A stretch of 64,000 nucleotides of DNA from CAVUXJ01 sp963814975 (GTDB lineage Bacteria; Acidobacteriota; Vicinamibacteria; Vicinamibacterales; CAVVIG01): contig CAWFFB010000003.1 in the NCBI GenBank assembly GCA_963814975.1, positions 124,001 to 188,000 on the forward strand, given 5' to 3'. The position numbers and the translations under genes were made by a program. The notes under the pieces were generated by a model. The model had not been told where the DNA came from. It worked only from the letters and a program-made list of their open reading frames with translations, and searched no databases. Below, piece by piece: positions 48,490 through 57,641 of this stretch (position 1 is the stretch's first letter; every line of letters begins with the position of its first letter).

Positions 48490-49653
48490 ATGTCCTTGCG
48501 CCGTTCGCGTGTTGCGGCCGTCGCGCTGGTGACGGCCGCGACCTTCATCGATCTTGTCGCCTACTCGATTGCCGTACCGGTGCTGCCGGACCTGAGCCTG
48601 CGGCTGGGGGCGTCGCCCACGGTCATCGGTCTGTTGTTCGCCTCGTTCGGTGTCACCGTGCTCGGCGTGTCGCTCCCCATGGGGGTCGTGTCGGATCGCA
48701 TCGGCCGGAAGCTGCCGATGGTCGCCGGCATGGCCGCCCTGGCGGCCTCGTCGCTCCTCCTCGCGCATGCCGATCGGCTGGCCTGGCTCTTCGCGGCGCG
48801 TCTCGTGCAGGGGGCCGCGGACGCGGTAACGTGGGTCGTCGGGTTTGCGCTCATCGCTGACCTCTATGGGCCGGACGAACGCGGACGCGTGATGGGTCTG
48901 GTGATGTCGGGCGCGAACTTCGGCTTCATGATCGGGCCGATGCTCGGCGGCTGGCTGTACGAGGCGGGCGGGATCCGTCTGCCATTCATGACGCTGGCCG
49001 CCGGGGCGGCGCTCCTCTGCCTCGGCTTCCTCTGGCTTCGGCTTCCGGAGACGCACAGCGTGCGCGAGACGGTATCGACGCGCGCCATCCTGGGTGTGCC
49101 CGCGGTCGCTTCGTGCGCGCTCGCGGTCGTCGTCGCGGGCGGCACGATCGCGATGCTCGAGCCTGTCCTGCCGCTGTTTCTGGCCACCGAGCTTCAGATG
49201 GGCCCGGCCCGGATTGGCCTGGTGTTCGGGATCGCCGCGGTCGCCTCGACGGTCCTGCACCCGGTCTTCGGCCAACTTGCCGACCGCTGGGGGGGACGTC
49301 GGCTGATGCTGATTGGCCTGTTCGGCATCGGATCGGTTCTGCCGTTTCTCAGCTTCAGCCGGGGTTTCGGATCGGCTGTGGCACTCTACGTCGCGCCGGC
49401 TGTCGCGGTGTCGCTTGTCGTGACGCCCTCCCTCGCCTTCATGGCGAAGGCGATTTCAGCCGCGGGTGTTCAATCCTTCGGCGTCGCGTACGGCATTTAC
49501 AATTTTGCATGGGCCCTCGGCTTGCTCGCCGGACCCGCGGCGGGCGGCTTCCTGTACGAACGGATGGGCTTCGACCGGCTCACCGCGATATGGGGCCCGG
49601 CCGTAATCGTGATGACGGCGCTGCTCGCGCGGCGAATGGGGTCGAGAGGGTGA
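48490..49653 (+). CDS. MFS efflux transporter
   Basis: A 387-residue, 12-helix transporter. Motif A is GVVSDRIGRKLPMVAG; helix 1 is VTAATFIDLVAYSIAVPVLP and helix 5 contains VMSGANFGFMIGPMLGGWLYE, the motif-C-like glycine pattern of drug:H+ antiporters; the second half repeats motif A as GQLADRWGGRRLMLIG. It resembles vesicular amine/multidrug (TetA-like) exporters. The ATG at 48490 is preferred over GTG 48472; both lack a strong ribosome site. Substrate unknown. Confidence 0.85.
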   Translation: MSLRRSRVAAVALVTAATFIDLVAYSIAVPVLPDLSLRLGASPTVIGLLFASFGVTVLGVSLPMGVVSDRIGRKLPMVAGMAALAASSLLLAHADRLAWLFAARLVQGAADAVTWVVGFALIADLYGPDERGRVMGLVMSGANFGFMIGPMLGGWLYEAGGIRLPFMTLAAGAALLCLGFLWLRLPETHSVRETVSTRAILGVPAVASCALAVVVAGGTIAMLEPVLPLFLATELQMGPARIGLVFGIAAVASTVLHPVFGQLADRWGGRRLMLIGLFGIGSVLPFLSFSRGFGSAVALYVAPAVAVSLVVTPSLAFMAKAISAAGVQSFGVAYGIYNFAWALGLLAGPAAGGFLYERMGFDRLTAIWGPAVIVMTALLARRMGSRG

Positions 49654-49694
49654 ACGCGGCGCGAGCTAGAATCGTTCGACCGGAGGATGTTTGA

Positions 49695-50726
49695 ATGAAT
49701 CGCACGCGTAAGGCTGCGGCGCTCACGCTGTGTTTGTTGCTGGTTTCGGCTTCTCAGCTCGGCGCCGACGTCAAGGCCGACGAGAAAGGGCTCGTCAGGT
49801 TCGAGGGCACGCTTGGCCGCGTCGTCAACCTGTTCGGAGGGAAAGCTGCCAGGGAAGGCATCAAGTCGACGGTGGCCGTCAAGGGCGACCGGAAGGCGAC
49901 GATGAATGACGCGGGCGGGCAGATCATCGATCTGAACGAAGAGAAGATCTACGATCTCGACATTCGTAGAAAGACGTACAAGGTCACCACGTTTGCGGAA
50001 CTGCGGCGGCGGATGGAAGAAGCGCAGCGGAAAGCCGAGGAAGACGCGCGAAAAGAGCAGGCGAGGGAGAAGCCTCCGAGCCTGCGGAGCCGTCGCGCGA
50101 TCCGAACCAGAAAGAGCTGGAAGTGGACTTCAACGTCAAGGAGACTGGCGAGAAGAAGGCCATCAACGGCTTCGACACGCGCCAGTTCATCACGACGATC
50201 GCGTTGCGCGAGAAAGGAAAGACCCTCGAGGAGGGCGGCGGGATCGTGCTGACTGCCGACACCTGGTTGGCGTCGGCGATTGCCGCGATGAAGGAAATCG
50301 GCGAGTTCGACGTGCGCTACGCGCAGAAACTCCAGGGGCCGATGGTCAGCTGGGGCGTCGGCCGAAGAAATGGCGGCAGCGCTGGCGATGTATCCGGGAC
50401 TGAAGGACGCGCTGGGCCGCATGCGTTCCGAGGGCGCAAAGATGGACGGCACGCCGATCATGACGACGCTGACGATGGAGTCGGTCAAGTCGGCGGAGCA
50501 GATGGCGGCGGAGCAGAAGCAGGGCGAAGAATCAAAGTCGGCGAACTCCGGCACGGTCGGTGGCTTGCTGGGCGGTCTGGCGCGGCGCGTCGCGAAGAAG
50601 GACGAGGCGGCGGGTCCGAAGGCGCGCGCAACCTTCATGACGACCACCAACGAAGTCTTGAGCGTGGCCACGGCCGTGGCCCCCGCAGATGTCGCGCTTC
50701 CCGCCGGGTTCAAGGAGAACAAATAA
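49695..50726 (+). CDS. Exported hypothetical protein (two frameshifts)
   Basis: About 343 residues. A signal peptide covers residues 1-24 (AALTLCLLLVSASQLGA). The mature part has GLVRFEGTLGRVVNLFGG, ATMNDAGGQIIDLNEEKIYDLD, a charged coiled-coil (FAELRRRMEEAQRKAEEDARK), GFDTRQFITTIALREKGK, and near the end SKSANSGTVGGLLGGLARR. The frame changes near 50085 and again near 50360, which cancel each other, so the C-terminal frame is that of the start. I do not recognise the family; such exported proteins that read out KxYxLDxxxKTY occur as uncharacterised acidobacterial proteins. Function unknown. Confidence 0.65.
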
Positions 50727-50757
50727 GAGATAGGGACAGGAACGCCCCGGAAGGGCA

Positions 50758-50773
50758 GGAGGGTTCACCCTCC
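50758..50773. terminator. Tight hairpin between convergent genes
   Basis: GGAGGGT at 50758-50764 pairs with ACCCTCC at 50767-50773 with a two-base gap (in practice a four-base loop). It overlaps the stop codon of the EVE gene and follows the exported hypothetical gene, so it may terminate both transcripts. No T-run on either side. Confidence 0.45.
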
Positions 50774-51169
50774 CGCCATCCGTTCTATCCGCCTCCACTC
50801 TGCGTCGGTGATTGGCATCACCGACAACCGCGAAATCCGGACCAGCGGGCATGTATTGAACGTCGCGTCGGCCTTGATTTCCGCGAGCGTCACTCGACGG
50901 GCGAGCTTGCTGACGGGTCCCACCTCGACCACTGCGTGCTTTCCGGTCTTGTCGCCAGGATCCGGGTAGCTGTCTCCAAGCGCTTTCGCGATGCCGACGA
51001 TCGCCTTCTCCTTGCCCGTGTGGTAATACAGGATGCGATCGCCGCGCTTGACCGCGTGCAGATGCCGTTGCGCAACGGGGTTCTTCACGCCGCTCCAGAC
51101 GGTCTTCGTGTCCTTGACCAGCGCATCGAAGCTGTAATGTTCGGGCTCTTCCTTGAACAGCCAGTTCAT
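50765..51169 (-). CDS. EVE domain protein
   Basis: A 134-residue single-domain protein of the EVE/THYN1 (PUA-like) family. It begins MNWLFKEEPEHYSFDAL (the W-x-K-x-E-P-x-x-Y-S family start), then WSGVKNPVAQRHLHAVKRGD, YYHTGKEKAIVGIAKAL and PLVRISRLSVMPIT. EVE domains bind modified bases in DNA or RNA; in bacteria they often sit in modification-dependent restriction systems, but here it is a stand-alone housekeeping-type copy with no nuclease nearby. ATG 51169. Confidence 0.9.
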   Translation of the reverse strand: MNWLFKEEPEHYSFDALVKDTKTVWSGVKNPVAQRHLHAVKRGDRILYYHTGKEKAIVGIAKALGDSYPDPGDKTGKHAVVEVGPVSKLARRVTLAEIKADATFNTCPLVRISRLSVMPITDAEWRRIERMAGG

Positions 51170-51183
51170 ATGGTGTCGCTCGC

Positions 51184-51220
51184 AGTTGACAGCTGACAGT
51201 TAACAGTTGACAGTAAACAG
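51184..51220. repeat. Tandem 7-bp repeats, AGTTGAC type
   Basis: Five adjoining heptamers: AGTTGAC, AGCTGAC, AGTTAAC, AGTTGAC, AGTAAAC (51184-51218). The fourth unit's GTTGACAGT (51206-51214) is complementary to ACTGTCAAC at 51298-51306, giving a long-range inverted repeat across the spacer between the divergent EVE and S46 peptidase genes. Confidence 0.6.
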
Positions 51221-51340
51221 AGTGCCACGGGTCGCTCGGGGTCTGTGCCGCATCGGCTGCGTCAACTATAAACGGTCAGCCCGTGGCCGCTGTGAACACT
51301 GTCAACGTGAACTGTTGGGTTCTCCCGTAGGTGGTCTCCG

Positions 51341-53458
51341 ATGAAAACCTTGCTGCACGTCTCGATCGGTCTCCTGTTGCTCAGCGGCGTTCTCGTAGCT
51401 GACGAAGGCATGTGGCTGTTCAACGCCTTTCCGGCCGCCAGGGTGAAGTCGACCTATGGGTTCGAGCCGACGCAGGCCTGGCTGGATCATGTGCGGCTGT
51501 CTTCAGCCAAGTTCAGCAACGGTTCGGGGTCGTTCGTATCGCGGGACGGGCTCACCTTCACGAACCACCACATCGGCTTGAGCTGCGTGCAAAACCTGTC
51601 CACCGCCGATCGCGACTACTTGAAGACCGGCTTCTACGCCAAGACGCGGGCTGAGGAAGCAAAGTGTCCGAATCTCGAGATCAACGTGCTCGCCGGAATC
51701 GAAGACGTGACCGCCAAGGTCAACGCGGCCGCCACCCCTGCCATGAGCACGGCGGAAGGCGGGCAGGCTCAGCGCGCGGCGATGTCAGCCATCGAGCAGC
51801 AATGTTCGACGGGCGGTCTGCGCTGCGACGTGATCACGCTGTACGCCGGCGGGATGTATCACCTCTATAAGTACCGGAAGTACACCGACGTTCGCCTGGT
51901 GTTCGCGCCGGAGGCCGAGATCGCGTTCTTCGGCGGCGATCCGGATAACTTCGAATTCCCGCGATACGATCTCGACATCACGTTTTTTCGCGTCTACGAA
52001 GACGGCAAGCCTGCGCGGATCGAGCACCATTTCACCTGGTCGAAAACGGGTGTGAAGGAGGGCGAACCGGTGTTCGTCTCTGGGCATCCCGGTTCGACCG
52101 GCCGGATGTTGACGGCCGCCCAGATGCAGTTCCTGCGCGACGTGCAGTATCCCTGGCAGCTGAAGTCGTACAAGCGGCGGATCGCCGTCTTGAAGGATTT
52201 CAGTCGCGAGTCGGCGGAGAACGCACGGATTGCACAGGAAGATATCTTCGGCCTCGAGAACGCACAGAAGGCGATTGGCGGTTACCACGGGGGCCTGCTG
52301 GACGGGAATCTCATGGCCACCAAGGCCGCCCATGAAAAGAAGCTGCAGCAGTTTGTCGCATCGAGCTCGAAGAATGCCTTCGAGTCCGGCGATCCGTGGC
52401 GGCAAATCGAAACCGCGATGAGGGTGCAGCGGGAGATCTTCCTGCCGCTGACCTATCTCGAGCGGCGCGGCGGTTTTCGCGGTACGCTGGCCGGAATCGC
52501 GCGTGATCTGCTGCGCGTGACGGCCGAGAAGCCGAAGCCCAACGGCGACCGTCTCCGCGAGTACCGCGATTCGGCTCTCGCTTCGCTGGAACAACGGTTG
52601 TTCTCGACGGCTCCTGTCTACAAGAGCCTGGAGGCCAGCCTGCTCGCCGAGAGCTTCGCGGAGATGCGCGACGAACTTGGAGCGGACCACCCAACCATCA
52701 GGCGAGTCCTCGGCGGCACAACTCCTGAGGCGCGCGCGAAGGAGATCATCGCCGGGACGAAACTCGATGACGTCAGCGTTCGCAAGCAGTTGTATCAGGG
52801 TGGAGCCGAAGCGGTACAGGCCAGTGCCGATCCCCTCATCGAGCTGCTGCGAACGATCGATCCGGAGGCGCGCGCCGTCCGCAAGCGGTACGACGATGAG
52901 GTGGAGGCGGCCGAGCGGGAACAGGGGGCGGCGCTCGCGAAGATCGTCTTTGCGGCCGAGGGCACCAATCTGCCGCCCGACGCAACCTCGACCCTCCGAC
53001 TCAGCTACGGTGCGGTCCGGGGCTACGTCGAGGACGGCCGAGGCCTCCTGCCGGCGGGCGCCAAAGTGCCGTTTTTCACGACGATCGGCGGCGCCTTCGA
53101 ACACGCGAACCAGCACGGGAACAAGAGTCCATATCGACTGCCCGACACGTGGACCAATGCAAAACCCAGGCTCCGGCTCGATACGCCGATGAACATGGTT
53201 TCCACGCCGGACATCATCGGGGGAAACTCCGGCAGCCCGGTGATCAACACGAACGCCGAGATCGTCGGCATCATTTTCGATGGCAATATCCAGTCGCTGC
53301 CCTGGCGGTTTGCCTACGAAGACAAGATCGGGCGTTCGATCAGCGTCGACGCCCGCGGCATCATCGAGGCGCTGCGGAATGTCTACGGAGCGACCGCGCT
53401 CGTGGACGAACTGACGGCGGCGCCGGTCAGATCGGCGGCGCAGGGCGCCGTCCGCTAG
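51341..53458 (+). CDS. S46 family dipeptidyl-peptidase, DPP7-like
   Basis: A 705-residue periplasmic serine exopeptidase. A signal peptide covers residues 1-20, then DEGMWLFNAFP as in all S46 enzymes. The catalytic His is His77 in FTNHHIG, the acid lies in the GGDPDNFEFPRYDLDITF block, and Ser630 is in GGNSGSPV. In the FDGN motif after it, Gly648 occupies the site where DPP11 has Arg, so hydrophobic (DPP7-like) rather than acidic P1 specificity is expected. S46 enzymes release dipeptides from oligopeptides in amino-acid-fermenting or proteolytic bacteria. ATG 51341 is near a GGTGG. Complete and intact. Confidence 0.92.
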   Translation: MKTLLHVSIGLLLLSGVLVADEGMWLFNAFPAARVKSTYGFEPTQAWLDHVRLSSAKFSNGSGSFVSRDGLTFTNHHIGLSCVQNLSTADRDYLKTGFYAKTRAEEAKCPNLEINVLAGIEDVTAKVNAAATPAMSTAEGGQAQRAAMSAIEQQCSTGGLRCDVITLYAGGMYHLYKYRKYTDVRLVFAPEAEIAFFGGDPDNFEFPRYDLDITFFRVYEDGKPARIEHHFTWSKTGVKEGEPVFVSGHPGSTGRMLTAAQMQFLRDVQYPWQLKSYKRRIAVLKDFSRESAENARIAQEDIFGLENAQKAIGGYHGGLLDGNLMATKAAHEKKLQQFVASSSKNAFESGDPWRQIETAMRVQREIFLPLTYLERRGGFRGTLAGIARDLLRVTAEKPKPNGDRLREYRDSALASLEQRLFSTAPVYKSLEASLLAESFAEMRDELGADHPTIRRVLGGTTPEARAKEIIAGTKLDDVSVRKQLYQGGAEAVQASADPLIELLRTIDPEARAVRKRYDDEVEAAEREQGAALAKIVFAAEGTNLPPDATSTLRLSYGAVRGYVEDGRGLLPAGAKVPFFTTIGGAFEHANQHGNKSPYRLPDTWTNAKPRLRLDTPMNMVSTPDIIGGNSGSPVINTNAEIVGIIFDGNIQSLPWRFAYEDKIGRSISVDARGIIEALRNVYGATALVDELTAAPVRSAAQGAVR

Positions 53459-53596
53459 CAATCGCTCTGAATTCGCCGGCGCGGCACGGCTGTTGAAGCT
53501 GACGGACACGGAGGGGACGGAGGCAAGGGTGATCCCTTTCCTCCGCGATCTCCATTCTCCAGTGACCCCAGGTTCCACAACATTCGCGGAGCCAAC

Positions 53597-54169
53597 GTGG
53601 CTGTGAGCCGCACGCTGCGCGATCGCGTTCGGACGCCGGTGCACGTGCTGTTCGTCGGGATCAATCCAGGCATCCGCTCTGCGGCGATCGGACACCACTT
53701 CGCCGGCTACTCGAACCGGTTCTGGCGCCTGCTGTGCGAGTCGGGTCTCGTGCCGGAGCGTATCGGCACGGAGGACGACGCGCGGTTGCCGGAGTGGGGT
53801 TACGGCGTGACGAATCTCATCCCTCGCGCCACCCCTGGGATCGACACCCTGCGGCCGGACGAATACGTAGCCGGCGTCCGCGTATTGCGGCGAAAGATCC
53901 GCCGCTGGCGGCCGCAGGTCGTGGCGTTTGTCGGCGTCACGCTGTTCAGGGCTGTGTTCGAACGGCGTGCCGGCACCCGGGTCGCGCTCGGCCTGCAGCC
54001 CGAGATCCTCGAAGGGGCGCGCGTCTTCGTCCTGCCGAATCCCAGCGGCCGCAACGCGAATTTCTCGCACGCCGAGATGCTCGCAGCCTTCACGGACCTG
54101 CAGCGCTTCCTCCAATCGTCATCAATCCGACACGACGATCGACGGGCTCGTAGAGATCCACGGACGTGA
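53597..54169 (+). CDS. mug: G/U mismatch-specific DNA glycosylase
   Basis: A 190-residue member of the Mug/TDG branch of the uracil-DNA glycosylase superfamily. Motif 1 is FVGINPGIRSA (Asn23 activates water), then GHHFAGYSNRFWRLLCESGL, GVTNLIPRAT, and motif 2 region VLPNPSGRNANFS, which inserts into the DNA. It removes uracil or ethenocytosine opposite guanine. GTG 53597 has GGAG five bases upstream. The last 15 residues are polar and could overshoot. No repair partner is adjacent. Confidence 0.88.
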   Translation: MAVSRTLRDRVRTPVHVLFVGINPGIRSAAIGHHFAGYSNRFWRLLCESGLVPERIGTEDDARLPEWGYGVTNLIPRATPGIDTLRPDEYVAGVRVLRRKIRRWRPQVVAFVGVTLFRAVFERRAGTRVALGLQPEILEGARVFVLPNPSGRNANFSHAEMLAAFTDLQRFLQSSSIRHDDRRARRDPRT

Positions 54170-54251
54170 TCGGGCGCCGATTGGACGGGGTCGTGAAGCG
54201 ACGTGGCGCGGCGGGTCGACGCCCCACGCCTTCCTTAGTAGGATTGTCGCG

Positions 54252-55311
54252 ATGAGGGGAAATTTCTCAATCGGGTTGGTGTGGCTCACGGCCGCGACGG
54301 TGGTCCTCTCGTCAATCGCGTGCACCCCATCGGCTCCCGCATCGTCGGGCGCTCACATGATCGAGCGATCGCGGCTCGCGATGGGCTCGGAACTCCGCAT
54401 CACGGCGTGGACAGCCGACGAGACCGCCGCCCTGTCCGCGTTCGAAGAGGCGTTCGGCGACTTCCAGCGACTGGACGGGCTGATGAGCGTCTGGCGAGAG
54501 GGCAGCGACGTCCAGCGGCTGAACGCGGCTGCGGGCAAGCAGCCGGTGCCGGTGAGCGCGGACGTGCGCGAGGTGCTGCATGCGGCGCGCCAGATAAGCG
54601 ATTGGACGGGCGGGAAGTTCGACGTGACGTTTGGCGCGCTCTCGGGCCTGTGGAAGTTCGACCACGATCAGGACAATCGCATTCCCGATCCGCAGGTGGT
54701 CCGCAGGCATCTTGCCGCTCATCGACTACAGCGCCGTGGACGTGGACGAGCGGGCGGGCACGGTCTTTCTCAGGCGCGAAGGGATGCGCGTTCATCTTGG
54801 GCGGAATCGGCAAGGGCTACGCCGTCGATCGGGCGGTGGACACGCTCCGGCGAGCGGGGCCTGAGCGATTTCATGATTCAGTCCGGCGGAGATCTGTACG
54901 TGGCGGGCCGCCGCGGCGAACGGCCATGGCGAGTCGGCATCCGCGATCCGCGGGGGCCGGCCGAGCGCAGCTTCGCGGCGCTCGACCTGTCAGAGGGCGC
55001 GATCAGCACGTCCGGCGACTACGAGCGCTTCTTCATCAAGCGCCGGGCGTCGCTATCACCACATCCTGGATCCGGATAGCGGCGAGCCGGCTCGAGGATG
55101 CCGCAGCGTGACGATCGTGACGGGACGCGCCACGCTGGCCGATGGTCTTGCCACGGGAGTGTTCGTGCTCGGTCCGGGTCCGGGGATGGCGCTCATCGAA
55201 CGGCTGCCGGGCGTCGAAGGGGTGATCGTGACCGACAAGAACGAGGTGCTCATCTCGTCGGGATTGAAAGACCGGCTGATCGTGGTGGGATCGCCGACTG
55301 ACGCGCCATGA
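54252..55311 (+). CDS. apbE: FAD:protein FMN transferase, lipoprotein (four frameshifts)
   Basis: About 351 residues once four +1 breaks (near 54700, 54785, 54860, 55050) are repaired. ApbE moves FMN from FAD to Thr in exported flavoproteins. The N-terminus is a lipoprotein signal, with lipobox SSIAC. Family blocks appear in successive frames: AMGSELRITAW, FGDFQRLDGLMSVWREGSDV, GKFDVTFGAL, LGGIGKGYAVDRAVD, FMIQSGGDLYVAGRRG, AISTSGDYERFF, HHILDPDSGEPA and SVTIVTGRATLADGLATGVF. It is convergent with a gene encoding an FMN-binding domain, its probable substrate. Confidence 0.85.
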
Positions 55312-56824
55312 GCGTCGCTTTTCCGCCTGATGATGATCAGCCAGTGGGGGCATTTCTTCGTGTCCATGTAGAGCCGTTCGCAGTCGTCGCAACGCACGCA
55401 CTCGCTCATCACGATTTTCGGCCCGCGAATCGCCCCCCACTCGCAGGCCTTCTCGCAGATCTTGCAGGTCTTGCACTCCGACCACCGCTTGATGCCGAAC
55501 ACGGTCAGCTTGGACAGCACCCCCAGCGCGGCGCCGAGCGGACAGAGAAACCGGCAGTAGAGGTTTCTGACAAAGACAGTCGCGACGAGCAGCACGCCGA
55601 GCGCGATCCAGAGACCGGTCGATGCCTGGAGGGAGAACATCCAGAACGGCTCGACATAGCGGTAGGCTGCGATGTCGCCGCTGACGAAAAAATAGACCAG
55701 GATGGCTCCGAGGAGCACCGTATTTCACCCAGGCGGCACGATCCTCGATCCGGCGCGGCACGTCGACGCGGAGTCTTGCCGGCACGACGCGGTCCATCAG
55801 CTGCGTCAGTGCGCCAAACGCGCAGATCCGGCCGCAATAGAGCCTGCCCCACAGCACCGTCGACACGAGCGTGAACCCGGCGAACAGGTACCACGCGAGG
55901 CTGTACCTGAAGACCGGCAGGTTCAACGTCAGAAGGCCGAAGACGTTGACGATGGAGATCAGCTGGCTCTTGTAGAACCCCAGATAGAGGACCGACGCGG
56001 CGAGCGTCACCTGTTTGAGGCGGACGCTCTTGCGGAAGAAGCTCACCAGCGCCAACGCCGCGAAGGCGGCAAACAGCACGATGTCCATCGCCTGGGCACG
56101 TAGATTCTCGCTCGCGCTCGCGACGTCCTCTTCTTCATCCGGGAAATCCCAGGCGTCGTCCGACGGCTGGGCGTCACCTTGTGTCGTTTCGGCAGGCGCG
56201 GACGGAACGCCGGGCGGCTGCGCGCAGACGGGCAGCGCGAGCCACACCAACAACAGGAGCGCGAGCGCGGCGGGGCGGCCTGCGGCGCGAATCACTTCGG
56301 CTCCCTCGGGCGTGAGGAGCTGTCTGGCCAACCGCCGTGCGCCGTTTCTGATGGCGCGCGTCGCGCTCGTCATGGTTATCGTCGCGGTCGACACGGCGTC
56401 GATGTCGCCGCCGACCCTGAACGGATCGCGGATGTTCTTGTTCTTGAACTGCGCGGCGAACGCCGGCGGTTCGACCGAGAAATCCCCGTACGGCTCCTTG
56501 TGCTCGACCACAATGACGCCAGTGAGGACGCCTTTCGTGTCCATGCCGACGAGCATCTTGATCGGGCCGTCGTAGCCTCGTTCGAGCGGCTGCAGCTCCG
56601 TGGTCCAGAAAACGAGGCCCGCCAGCGCCGGTCTGAGACGCGCCGGCATCCTTGATGAACGCCTTGAAATGCGGCGGTTCGCCCTCTTTGGGCGAGAATG
56701 AGGTGGCCGCGGGGAAGAGCTGTTTCAGCTGGGCCTGCAGTTTCGCGTCGGCGGGCGACTGGGCCAGGGCGACTATCATTCCTCCGACGAGGACGAGCGG
56801 GAATGCGATGATGGGGCTTTTCAC
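55056..56824 (-). CDS. NosR/NapH-like FMN-binding and ferredoxin membrane protein (two frameshifts)
   Basis: Read in three frames joined by +1 breaks near 56640 and 55720. N-terminal signal/anchor (FPLVLVGGMIVALAQ), then an FMN-binding domain: LERGYDGPIKMLVGMDTKG and GGDIDAVSTATITMTSATRA, where the STAT stretch is the expected flavinylation site. Five or six transmembrane helices carry LWGRLYCGRICAFG and NLYCRFLCPLGAALG, and the C-terminus has two [4Fe-4S] motifs, CKTCKICEKACEW and CVRCDDC. The layout is that of NosR/RnfG-plus-NapH proteins moving electrons across the membrane. The true stop is probably near 55310; the last 85 codons in this frame overlap apbE and look spurious. Start GTG 56824. 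Confidence 0.75.
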
Positions 56825-56896
56825 TGAATGATGGTGACCCGGGGCGTCGATTATTGCGTGGCTGAGGAAACCCGGTCAAGCGAGAAGGAGCGCGGT

Positions 56897-57385
56897 ATGT
56901 CGATCAGGAGGCACCCGAGGGTGCTGTTCGTGCTCATCGTCGTGTTCGTCCTTGCGGGATCGCACGGGTTGCTTGGCCAGCGATCCGCACAGAATGCGCC
57001 GGGGCGGGCCAAAAGCCTCAGCTGCGTGTTCTCCGTGATGGCAACCGCGAGCTGGAAGAACGGAGAACCTGTCGCCGAGGTCAAGAGTGCGAAGCTCTCG
57101 ATGGAGTTCGACACCATCGAGCCGCAAGAGGGAAGCGCACGATATGCGGGTGGGGACACGAACCTCGCCGTGAGCGACATCATCGCGCAGCTGTCCGGCG
57201 GGAGCCTACATCTGATGCAAACGAGCCGGTCGGGAGCCGTCTACATTACGACCGTGTATCCATCGGAAAGCCGTGGCGGCAAGTTGAAGGCCGTGCACGC
57301 CCGACACGAGTACACCGAGGTGTCGCTGCCTGGCTATACCTCGAGACCCGAACAATATTACGGCGAGTGCGACGCGAAGCCGTAG
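56897..57385 (+). CDS. Exported hypothetical protein, 162 aa
   Basis: A signal peptide covers residues about 1-30 (HPRVLFVLIVVFVLAGSHGLLG). The mature part is beta-rich: LSCVFSVMATASWKNGEP, AKLSMEFDTIEPQEGSARY, GSLHLMQTSRSGAVYITTVYP and HARHEYTEVSLPGYTSRPEQYYGEC, with two Cys that could form a disulfide. AAGGAG lies seven bases before ATG 56897. I do not recognise a family. A strong hairpin follows. Start sites are divergent from the ferredoxin gene, 72 bases apart, so they share a control region. Confidence 0.7.
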   Translation: MSIRRHPRVLFVLIVVFVLAGSHGLLGQRSAQNAPGRAKSLSCVFSVMATASWKNGEPVAEVKSAKLSMEFDTIEPQEGSARYAGGDTNLAVSDIIAQLSGGSLHLMQTSRSGAVYITTVYPSESRGGKLKAVHARHEYTEVSLPGYTSRPEQYYGECDAKP

Positions 57386-57404
57386 CCATCCAACTTTCCG
57401 GAGT

Positions 57405-57432
57405 GGGCCGCCGCGCGCGTGCGCGACGGCCC
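57405..57432 (+). terminator. Strong hairpin after exported hypothetical gene
   Basis: An 11-bp stem with one mismatch, 57405-57415 with 57422-57432 (GGGCCG...CGGCCC), six-base loop, 20 bases after the stop codon. AAAA rather than a T-run follows. A second T-rich stretch (seven Ts, near 57510) lies further downstream, beyond the likely RNA end. Confidence 0.5.
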
Positions 57433-57641
57433 GAAAATGCCCGGTTTTCCTGTTGACTTCCGCTGACCCCGGCCCCACCATACGCCCGCCGTTATACATC
57501 CGGATACCGTTTTTTTATCGGCACGATTCATACGATTCGGCGCTCGGCACTCCACAGCTCTCATAACCGTCGATTTGTTCGCGGGGACGCACATGTCGAC
57601 AGTCCATGTCAGCGCGTTGCAGGGGCAACGCAGGAGGTCCG

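Noticed and set aside
51785..54115. 776-residue open frame on - strand
   Set aside because: Covers the S46 peptidase and mug genes in antisense; both have clear active sites on the + strand.
55056..55310. Last 85 codons of the ferredoxin gene overlapping apbE
   Set aside because: Translation loses family character after CPHWLIIIRRK and mirrors apbE; kept only as the open end of the frame, not as real protein.
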